15,058 nt of DNA, taken from Patescibacteria group bacterium (GTDB lineage: Bacteria > Patescibacteriota > Minisyncoccia > UBA9983). Below the pieces are notes generated by a model. That model made no database searches. It saw nothing but the letters and a program-made list of their open reading frames with translations, and was not told the DNA's origin. How positions within the stretch are numbered: the stretch's first letter is position 1; each line of letters opens with the position of its first letter. Both the position numbers and the translations under genes were made by a program. Positions 1 to 5,227 of this stretch are shown piece after piece. The stretch is taken from positions 1 to 15,058 of the forward strand of contig JAHJXC010000045.1 in NCBI GenBank assembly GCA_018827845.1. The letters are read 5' to 3'.

Positions 1-908
1 ATGGAAATTCTTTGCAAAAAATAGACGGGCAATGGAAAGTTGGCAGTCCAACGCCCGGAGCGCAAAATTCTGCGTCGACGTCCGACGTCGACGTTCCCGC
101 TCAGCAGCAATCGACAACGGTTGTCGATTGGCCGACTGAACCGCAGATATACGCCAATGCAGGAGAAGATAGAAATGCGGTTGCCGGAGCTGATATTAAA
201 TTTTCCGGCCGGGCGCTTGGTTTGCAAAAAGAGCCGTTGGAAAACGCCAGATATTTATGGAGTTTCGGCGATGGTGCCGGAGCAGAGAGCCAAAATGTTT
301 TGCATACTTATCATTATCCCGGAGACTATATAGTTGTTTTGAATGTAAGTTCCGGCAAATATTCTGCATCCGACAGATTATTAGTAAAAGTTTTGGAAAA
401 TAATTTAAAAATTATTGAGGCCAATGAAAATTATATAAAATTGCACAATGGCTCAAAATTTGATTTGGATATTTCCTCTTGGTTTTTGCGGGCAAATAGC
501 AAACTTTTTAAATTTCCTGAAAGCACCTTAATTAAATCAAGCGCTGATTTGTCTATACCATCCTCAATTTCCGGCATTAATGTAAATAATAATCAGACAG
601 TTGATCTTTTATATCCAAACGCTTCAATAGCATATTCATATTCCCCGACTCCAAATATTGAATACCCGGTGTCTAACATTGCTGTCGCAGAACCAAAACC
701 GACAACCGTTGTCGATTCCAGTCCAGAGGTAAAAGATGCCGGAAACTCGGCTTCTGACAACGAAGAAAATACTCAACAGACTGCAAGTGTTATCAGTGTT
801 GGCCAAAATAATTCTTGGGGACTTAAAAAATGGCTGGCAATAATTTTAGGAATTGGCATTATTGCCGGCGCTGGCCTTCTCATCATACGCCGCCAGAGTT
901 CTGTCTAA
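1..908 (+). CDS. PKD / lamin-tail-domain surface protein, C-terminal part (5' truncated)
   Basis: The reading frame is open from base 3, so the start lies upstream; the TTG at 12 is only an internal codon. The first visible residues (GNSLQKIDGQWKVGSPTPGAQN) look like the last strand of a lamin-tail domain (LTD). Next come an Asp/Gln/Thr-rich linker and a PKD domain, recognisable from YLWSFGDG, the downstream HTYHYPGDYIVVLNV and the end at about KVLE (base 410). A second, weaker LTD-like region follows (IIEANENYIKLHNGSKFDLDISSW), then a low-complexity linker. The end is a hydrophobic segment (WLAIILGIGIIAGAGLLII) followed by RR, which suggests a C-terminal membrane anchor with the domains outside. 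PKD and LTD modules are common in surface proteins; an adhesive or structural role is inference. Three palindromes lie in its linkers. The last 63 bases overlap the convergent gene on the other strand. Confidence 0.85.
   Translation, partial: GNSLQKIDGQWKVGSPTPGAQNSASTSDVDVPAQQQSTTVVDWPTEPQIYANAGEDRNAVAGADIKFSGRALGLQKEPLENARYLWSFGDGAGAESQNVLHTYHYPGDYIVVLNVSSGKYSASDRLLVKVLENNLKIIEANENYIKLHNGSKFDLDISSWFLRANSKLFKFPESTLIKSSADLSIPSSISGINVNNNQTVDLLYPNASIAYSYSPTPNIEYPVSNIAVAEPKPTTVVDSSPEVKDAGNSASDNEENTQQTASVISVGQNNSWGLKKWLAIILGIGIIAGAGLLIIRRQSSV
73..93. repeat. Odd-centre palindrome in surface-protein linker
   Basis: Perfect inverted repeat with 10-base arms (CGTCGACGTC and its reverse complement) around one unpaired C at 83. 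It encodes Ser/Asp/Val-rich residues in the linker between the lamin-tail end and the PKD domain. It is GC-rich compared with its surroundings. Confidence 0.85.
108..130. repeat. Odd-centre palindrome, copy 1 of TTVVD element
   Basis: Perfect inverted repeat with 11-base arms (CAATCGACAAC) around one unpaired G at 119, encoding TTVVD in the linker just before the PKD domain. Its core recurs at 700-714. Confidence 0.85.
700..714. repeat. Odd-centre palindrome, copy 2 of TTVVD element
   Basis: Seven-base arms (CGACAAC) flank one unpaired C at 707. The core matches the element at 108-130 apart from the centre base and is read in the same frame, again giving TTVVD. It sits in the second linker of the same surface protein, so the two copies bracket the folded domains. 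Confidence 0.8.
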
Positions 909-1940
909 CATCTTTTCAAAAGAGAATTCTTTGAGGATTTTTTGTTTGGCGTTTTGGGCAATGTTTTGAGTAAATTTTTTGTCTTCAATTAATTTTTTAA
1001 TGGCATCTGCTATTTCGTCTGGATTGGCGGGATTTATTAATAATCCGGTCTTTTCATTTTCTATAATTTCTGGAATACCGCCGACATTTGTTGCAATCAT
1101 TGGAATTTCTGCTAAACCGGCTTCAAGTAGAACATAAGGCAAACCTTCTTTAAGCGAGGGCAAAACAAAAATATCAAAATTTTTAAGATATCTTGCTGCA
1201 TCTGGTATATCGCTGATAATATTAAATTTTATGTCCGGAAATTTTTTTTCTGCCTCTCTGAGATATTCATGCCCCTTATTTTTTACGGCTTCACCGATGG
1301 TGCCGACAGTAAATTCTTTTTCCGTTCTTTCGCGAAAATCGTATTCCTCCGGCTTTATTCCGTTATGAATGGCAATCATTTTTTTTGCCGGAGCGATTTT
1401 GTTTTTTATGGCACTTTGATAATCATATTCTGAAACGCAGATTATTTTATCGTAAAAAAGACAGGTTATTTTACTGAAAAATTTTATTAAAGCGATTTGC
1501 CATATCGGCCTGACTTCATTAAATGTCCAGCCGTGGATGGTGAAAATTGATTGTATTAAGTATTTTGTATTAAGTATTTTGTATATTGCGATTGCGACTC
1601 CGGCAATTCCGCCGGCTTTGGCGCTGGAAACGTGGACTATGTTCGGTTTTGTTTTATATAAAATAGAAAGAATTTCAAAAAAGGCAAGAATGTCTTTGAA
1701 GATGTTTACATTTCGCTGAAAACCTTTAATTTCAAAATAGGGAACCCCGGCCTTTTTAAGTTTTTGTGCCAATGGGCCGGTTTCACCAGCAGCCACCATT
1801 GGCCTAAACCCTGCCTTGCCGGCAGGCAGGCTTGTTTGGGGCAGATTAGTTGCCAGATCATACACATACTTGCTTGCCCCTGCCCAAACAGATTTTGTTA
1901 TTATATATAGAATCCTTGTTTTATTTGATTTTTTAGCCAT
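846..1940 (-). CDS. GT4-family glycosyltransferase
   Basis: A 364-residue GT-B-fold enzyme expected to transfer a sugar from an NDP-sugar in the cytoplasm during surface-glycan synthesis. The N-terminal domain has the GT4-like opening ILYIITKSVWAGASKYVYDLA and the HGW motif (136-138). The C-terminal domain has GTIGEAVKNKGHEYL, then PSLKEGLPYVLLEAGLAEIP with the E-x7-E pair E265/E273 that contacts the donor nucleotide in GT4 enzymes, then GGIPEII and NEKTGLL. Donor and acceptor cannot be told. It starts at ATG 1940, only 8 bases from an extended -10 box, with no Shine-Dalgarno. It is divergent from the GT4 gene at 1965 and convergent with the surface-protein gene, overlapping it by 63 bases. 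Two in-frame repeat elements interrupt it: SLPAGKAG at residues 37-44 and a 14-base tandem repeat at residues 119-130. Confidence 0.9.
   Translation of the reverse strand: MAKKSNKTRILYIITKSVWAGASKYVYDLATNLPQTSLPAGKAGFRPMVAAGETGPLAQKLKKAGVPYFEIKGFQRNVNIFKDILAFFEILSILYKTKPNIVHVSSAKAGGIAGVAIAIYKILNTKYLIQSIFTIHGWTFNEVRPIWQIALIKFFSKITCLFYDKIICVSEYDYQSAIKNKIAPAKKMIAIHNGIKPEEYDFRERTEKEFTVGTIGEAVKNKGHEYLREAEKKFPDIKFNIISDIPDAARYLKNFDIFVLPSLKEGLPYVLLEAGLAEIPMIATNVGGIPEIIENEKTGLLINPANPDEIADAIKKLIEDKKFTQNIAQNAKQKILKEFSFEKMLDRTLAAYDEKASAGNNANS
1551..1584 (-). repeat. 14-base (two-heptad) tandem repeat inside GT4 gene
   Basis: On the plus strand the unit TTGTATTAAGTATT occurs at 1551-1564 and 1565-1578, followed by a partial copy to 1584. 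On the coding strand this reads as alternating AAATACT and TAATACA heptads. It encodes residues 119-130 (IYKILNTKYLIQ), just before the beta strand leading to the HGW motif. Confidence 0.85.
1810..1830. repeat. GC-rich bulged palindrome encoding LPAGKAG
   Basis: The arms CCTGCC and GGCAGG flank a perfect TGCCGGCA core, with a single bulged T at 1816. It is strongly GC-rich in an AT-rich gene. It encodes SLPAGKAG (residues 37-44) between the first helix of the GT4 fold and the next strand, where related enzymes usually have only a short loop. I recall the same peptide insert from many Patescibacteria proteins; that needs a database check. Confidence 0.85.
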
Positions 1941-1964
1941 TTTATTATATTATAACACCTAACT
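1941..1964. promoter_or_regulatory. Compact divergent promoter, both transcripts probably leaderless
   Basis: This 24-base gap separates two divergent start codons. On the minus strand, bases 1957-1949 read TGTTATAAT, an extended -10 (TGn-TATAAT), with 8 bases between the box and ATG 1940. On the plus strand, TATAAC at 1951-1956 also lies 8 bases from ATG 1965. With initiation about 7 bases after the -10, either transcript would begin at or next to its start codon. Neither gene has a Shine-Dalgarno, and no convincing -35 box was found. The minus-strand promoter is the stronger call. Confidence 0.6.
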
Positions 1965-3074
1965 ATGAGAAAAATACTCATTTTTTCAATTGCTTATTAT
2001 CCTCTTGTTGGAGGTGCGGAAGTGGCTGTTAAAGAGATTACGAATCGCTTGCCAGCCTTAGGCTGGGACATGATAACTCTTCGGCTTGATAAAAAATTAT
2101 TGAAATTTGAGAAAGTCGGCAATATTAATATTTATCGGGTCAGCGGGCCGAAATTATTTTTTCCGATTACTGCCTGTATTAAAGCAACACAATTACACAA
2201 AAAAAATAAATATGATGCTATTTGGTCTATAATGGCTGCTTATGCCGGTTTTGCTGCTTTGTTTTTTAAGTTAAGTCATCCAAAAATTCCGTTTTTGCTA
2301 ACGCTTCAAGAAGGAGACTCTGAAGAGCATATATTGAAGCGAGTGGGCATTTTTTATCCTTTATGGAAGAAAATTTTTGGAAAAGCGGATTATATTCAAG
2401 CAATAAGCAGTTATCTTGCTGATTTTGGAAAGAAGTACGGCGCCAAGTGTCCAGTGGATGTAATTCCGAATGGAGTAGATGTATATAAATTTCAAAATCC
2501 AAATGACAAATTACAAATAAATTTCAAGTTACCAAATGACAAATTGTTGATTACGACTTCACGGTTGGTGAAAAAAAACGCAATTGATGATGCAATAAAA
2601 GCTTTGCAGTATTTGCCGGGAAATATAAAGTTTTTGATTCTTGGTACCGGACCACTAGAGTCAAAACTTAAACTACAAACTACAAACTACAAACTACAAA
2701 CTAGAACGAAGTTCTTGGGTTATATTGATCACAGCGAAATACCAAAATATCTAGCAATAGCAGATATCTTTATTCGCCCTTCTCTTTCCGAGGGTATGGG
2801 GAATTCTTTTATTGAAGCCATGGCTGCTGGTATTCCGGTTATTGCCACATCTGTCGGCGGGATACCAGATTTTTTAAAGGATGGCGAAACCGGTCTATTT
2901 TGCGAAGTCCATAACCCCCAAAGCATTTCTGAAAAAGTAAAAATATTATTAGAAAATCAGGAATTAAGAAATAAAATTATAATTAATGCTAAAGAAATGG
3001 CTGTAAAAAATTACGACTGGGATTTAATTGCAGAAAAAATGAAAAATATTTTTGAAAAATTATGCGTATCTTGA
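1965..3074 (+). CDS. GT4-family glycosyltransferase
   Basis: A 369-residue GT-B glycosyltransferase. The N-terminal domain opens with ILIFSIAYYPLVGGAEVAV, the usual acceptor-side glycine loop (GGAE, 16-19). After VIPNGVDVYKF (167-176) the C-terminal domain has TTSRLVKKNAIDDAI, LGTGPLE, the DIFIRPSLSEGMGNSFIEAMAAG block with the E-x7-E pair E276/E284, then VGGIPDFL and DGETGLF. It probably adds one sugar to a lipid-linked or surface glycan; specificity is unknown. It starts at ATG 1965 directly after a divergent promoter, with no Shine-Dalgarno, and overlaps the next gene by 13 bases. Heptanucleotide repeat stretches are read in-frame at residues 175-194 (just after the NGVD motif) and 236-247 (after GTGPLESKL). 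The second has five 7-base units, so gain or loss of one would shift the frame. Confidence 0.9.
   Translation: MRKILIFSIAYYPLVGGAEVAVKEITNRLPALGWDMITLRLDKKLLKFEKVGNINIYRVSGPKLFFPITACIKATQLHKKNKYDAIWSIMAAYAGFAALFFKLSHPKIPFLLTLQEGDSEEHILKRVGIFYPLWKKIFGKADYIQAISSYLADFGKKYGAKCPVDVIPNGVDVYKFQNPNDKLQINFKLPNDKLLITTSRLVKKNAIDDAIKALQYLPGNIKFLILGTGPLESKLKLQTTNYKLQTRTKFLGYIDHSEIPKYLAIADIFIRPSLSEGMGNSFIEAMAAGIPVIATSVGGIPDFLKDGETGLFCEVHNPQSISEKVKILLENQELRNKIIINAKEMAVKNYDWDLIAEKMKNIFEKLCVS
2487..2545 (+). repeat. Degenerate heptanucleotide array with 33-base direct repeat
   Basis: Five consecutive 7-base units, each starting AAA (AAATTTC, AAAATCC, AAATGAC, AAATTAC, AAATAAA), run from 2487 to 2521. The 14-base string CCAAATGACAAATT occurs at 2499-2512 and again at 2532-2545. 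The two copies are 33 bases (11 codons) apart, so both encode PNDKL. The stretch lies right after the NGVDVYKF motif of the GT4 enzyme. Confidence 0.8.
2670..2704 (+). repeat. Five-unit heptanucleotide tandem repeat (AAACTAC)
   Basis: Four exact copies of AAACTAC (2670, 2677, 2684, 2691) and a fifth ending in G (2698-2704) lie inside the GT4 reading frame, encoding KLQTTNYKLQT. Seven is not a multiple of three, so a change of one or two units would frameshift the gene; three units would be in-frame. As present, the array keeps the frame open. Confidence 0.95.
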
Positions 3075-4067
3075 TTGCAACAGGGATTTATCCGCCTGAT
3101 ATCGGCGGGCCGGCGACTTACGCAAAAAATCTCGCAGATGAATTTTTAAGGCGAGGATGTGGCGTTAAGGTTATTACCTATAGCATAGAGAAGAAATTGC
3201 CCTTAGGTATCAGGCATTTCGTTTATTTTTTGAAAACAATTTTTAATTTTCGAAAAACAAGCGTGATAATTGCCCTAGATACTTTTAGTGTCGGTCTGCC
3301 ATCGGTTTTAGCCGCAAAAATATTTAGAAAAAAAAAATATTATTCGCACCGGCGGAGATTTCTTGTGGGAAAATTATATTGAAAGCACGGGCAATTTGAT
3401 AACGCTTAATGAATTCTATGCCAATATGCCGAAATTGTCGTTAAAACAAAAAATTATTTTTTTTCTTTCAAAATTTGTTTTAAAAAATTGCACAGCGCTT
3501 GTGTTTAGCAGCGAATGGCAGAAAAATATTTTTGAGAAGAATTATGGATTGGATTCCAAAAAATCTTTTATTATTGAAAATTTTTATGGCGAGAAAATTG
3601 CAAGCATTAAGCCACGGGAGAAAAATTTTATTTTTGCAGGCAGATTGATAAAACTGAAAAATTTGGAAATGTTAAAGGATGCGTTCAAGGAAGCGTCAAA
3701 AAAAGATAAAGGCATAAAACTTGAAATTGTGGAAAATTTACCGCATGAAAATCTAATCAAAAAAATCCAGAAAAGTTACGCAATAATCTTGCCCTCCTTG
3801 TCGGAAATCAGCCCTAATTTTATTTTGGAGGCCATAAGCGCGAACAAGCCTTTTATTATGACAAAAGAAACAGGATTGTATGAAAAATTAAAAAACACAG
3901 GAATTTTTATTAACCCAATGGATAAAGAGGATATTAAAGCCAAAGTTTTATTTCTTGATAAAGAGAAAAATTATTATGAATATAAGAATAGAATCGCGAA
4001 TTTTAATTTTACTCATTCTTGGCAGGAGATTGCCGATGAATTTTTAGAGGTTTATAAAAAATTATGA
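3062..4067 (+). pseudogene. GT4-family glycosyltransferase, frameshifted at a 10-A tract
   Basis: Two reading frames together make one GT4 enzyme of about 335 residues. The first (3062-3382) has the N-terminal glycine loop in ILIATGIYPPDIGGPATYAKNLA and runs into AAKIFRKKK before going off-frame. The second (frame open before the TTG at 3363, ending 4067) continues with IIRTGGDFLWENYIE, then FIFAGRLIKLKNLEML and PSLSEISPNFILEAI with an intact E-x7-E. The join falls at ten consecutive A (3328-3337); nine A would read R-K-K-N-I-I-R-T-G-G-D and restore a single frame. Nothing else looks decayed, so this may be a recent mutation, a sequencing or assembly error, or a frame restored by RNA polymerase or ribosome slippage. 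It overlaps both neighbours (13 and 4 bases), implying one transcript. Called broken only as the sequence stands. Confidence 0.8.
3328..3337 (+). repeat. Run of ten A at the frameshift site
   Basis: A homopolymer of ten A sits exactly where the GT4 reading frame changes from that of 3062 to that of 3363. Long A tracts are prone to replication slippage, to transcriptional slippage and to sequencing error. One A fewer rejoins the two halves. Confidence 0.85.
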
Positions 4068-5227
4068 AAATATTAAGCATAGGCACAGATAAAAATTTGT
4101 TTTACGAAAATTCTGAAGTGAGGCAGAGGATGATTGAATATGGAAATTTGGTTGAGGAACTACATATAATCATGTTTGCAACACAAAAATCCGAAATCCG
4201 AAGCACGAAATCCGAAACAAATTCCAAAATCAAAATTTCAAACAATACTTTTGTTTATCCGACTAATTCAGGAAGCAGGTGGTTCTATGTCTGGGACGCC
4301 ATAAAAATCGGGGAGGAAATAATTGGAAATTGGAAATTGAAAATTGAAAATTCGCTGGTAACAGCACAAGATCCTTTTGAATGCGGTCTTGTTGGCTATA
4401 GGATAGCCAAAAAGTTGAAGTTGCCTCTGCAGTTGCAAATTCATACCGATTTTCTCTCTCCATATTTTGTTCAACATTCAATGTTGAACAGGTTAAGGGT
4501 AAGGATTGCAAAATTTTTAATTCCCCGCGCCACTTGCATTCGGGTCGTTTCTGAACGAATCAAAAAATCAATACTGGGGAGGTTGAACCTCCACGGGGAG
4601 GTTCAACCTCCAATAATTGTTCTGCCGGTTTTTGTAGATGCGAAAAAAATTCAAGAAGCCCCAACTCGAATAGACTTGCACCAAAAATATCCGCAATTTA
4701 ATTTTATAATCCTTATGGCCTCGCGGTTAACTAAGGAAAAAAATATCGGATTGGCTATGAAAGCCGTGAAAGATCTTGTTAAAAAATATCCCAAAATAGG
4801 CTTAGTTATTGTTGGAGACGGCCCGGAAGAAAAAAAGCTCAAAGCTCAAAGCTTAAAGCTCAAAGCTAATGTAATTTTTGAGCCTTGGACAGATGATTTG
4901 ATTTCTTACTACAAAACTTGCGATGTATTTTTACTCACCTCAAATTACGAAGGATATGGCAGGACGGTTGTTGAAGCATTGGCAAGCGGCTCTCTTGTGA
5001 TAATGACTGATGTGGGAGTGGCAGGAGATATTGCCAAGGACGGATATAACAGCTTAATTGTGCCAGTAGGAGATAAAATCGGCCTGGAGCGGGCGATTGA
5101 GAAAATGATAAACGATAAGGCTCTCCATGCAAAACTTTCTCTTTCGTCAGAGAATTTAATTTACAAAATGCTGTCAAAAAGAGAATATTTAGAGCAATTA
5201 AAAAAATCTTGGGAAGCTTATTTATGA
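4064..5227 (+). CDS. GT4-family glycosyltransferase
   Basis: A 387-residue GT-B enzyme. The N-terminal half includes TAQDPFECGLVGYRIAK and LQIHTDF, typical of GT4 enzymes in which this His lies near the donor site. The C-terminal half has ILMASRLTKEKNIGLAM, IVGDGPEEKKL, VFLLTSNYEGYGRTVVEALASGSLVIMTDVG (E-x7-E pair E297/E305) and DGYNSLIVPVGD. It is expected to act in the cytoplasm on surface glycan; donor unknown. Its ATG overlaps the upstream stop (ATGA, 4064-4067), and its own stop overlaps the next ATG in the same way, so translation is probably coupled. It carries five separate in-frame repeat elements, at residues 42-51, 87-96, 135-143, 171-183 and 257-269. Most lie between predicted secondary-structure elements, so the extra residues are probably surface loops. 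It is the most element-rich gene in the window. Confidence 0.9.
   Translation: MKILSIGTDKNLFYENSEVRQRMIEYGNLVEELHIIMFATQKSEIRSTKSETNSKIKISNNTFVYPTNSGSRWFYVWDAIKIGEEIIGNWKLKIENSLVTAQDPFECGLVGYRIAKKLKLPLQLQIHTDFLSPYFVQHSMLNRLRVRIAKFLIPRATCIRVVSERIKKSILGRLNLHGEVQPPIIVLPVFVDAKKIQEAPTRIDLHQKYPQFNFIILMASRLTKEKNIGLAMKAVKDLVKKYPKIGLVIVGDGPEEKKLKAQSLKLKANVIFEPWTDDLISYYKTCDVFLLTSNYEGYGRTVVEALASGSLVIMTDVGVAGDIAKDGYNSLIVPVGDKIGLERAIEKMINDKALHAKLSLSSENLIYKMLSKREYLEQLKKSWEAYL
4187..4214 (+). repeat. Four-unit heptanucleotide array (AAATCCG)
   Basis: Units at 4187, 4194 and 4208 are exactly AAATCCG; the unit at 4201 is AAGCACG. They are read in-frame as part of QKSEIRSTKSETNS, between two strands of the N-terminal GT4 domain. 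Confidence 0.85.
4322..4349 (+). repeat. Four-unit heptanucleotide array (ATTGGAA/ATTGAAA)
   Basis: Two ATTGGAA units (4322, 4329) are followed by two ATTGAAA units (4336, 4343). In a shifted phase these are AAATTGG and AAATTGA. The array encodes IGNWKLKIEN, just before the strand LVTAQDPF. Confidence 0.9.
4468..4490. repeat. Odd-centre palindrome in GT4 gene
   Basis: Perfect inverted repeat with 11-base arms (TGTTCAACATT) around one unpaired C at 4479. It has the same size and plan as the element at 108-130 but a different sequence. It encodes FVQHSMLNR. Confidence 0.9.
4576..4611 (+). repeat. Duplicated 17-base palindromic element
   Basis: The string GGGGAGGTTGAACCTCC occurs at 4576-4592 and 4595-4611, separated by AC. 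Each copy contains a perfect palindrome with 7-base arms (GGAGGTT) around a single G. The pair is read in-frame as GRLNLHGEVQPP, between the helix RIKKSIL and the strand IIVLPVFVD of the GT4 enzyme. Confidence 0.95.
4834..4868 (+). repeat. Five-unit heptanucleotide tandem repeat (AAAGCTC)
   Basis: Units at 4834, 4841 and 4855 are AAAGCTC; those at 4848 and 4862 are AAAGCTT and AAAGCTA. They encode KKLKAQSLKLKA after VGDGPEE. This is the same position in the GT4 fold as the unrelated AAACTAC array at 2670-2704 in a neighbouring gene. Confidence 0.95.

Noticed and set aside
1810..1830. Palindrome as a Rho-independent terminator
   Set aside because: It lies early in a coding frame and no T run follows on either strand. 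The same holds for the other palindromes.
2052..2066. Hairpin CCAGCC-TTA-GGCTGG in the GT4 gene at 1965
   Set aside because: Arms are only six bases, and the encoded LPALGW fits the normal GT4 pattern at this place, so an inserted element is not needed to explain it.
2487..4868. Tandem repeats as a CRISPR array or minisatellite
   Set aside because: Units are only 7 bases, have no unique spacers, and are read in-frame within glycosyltransferase genes.
5209..5223. TTG 5209 as start of the GT4-like gene
   Set aside because: The ATG at 5224 forms the ATGA overlap seen at other junctions and gives a standard N-terminus.
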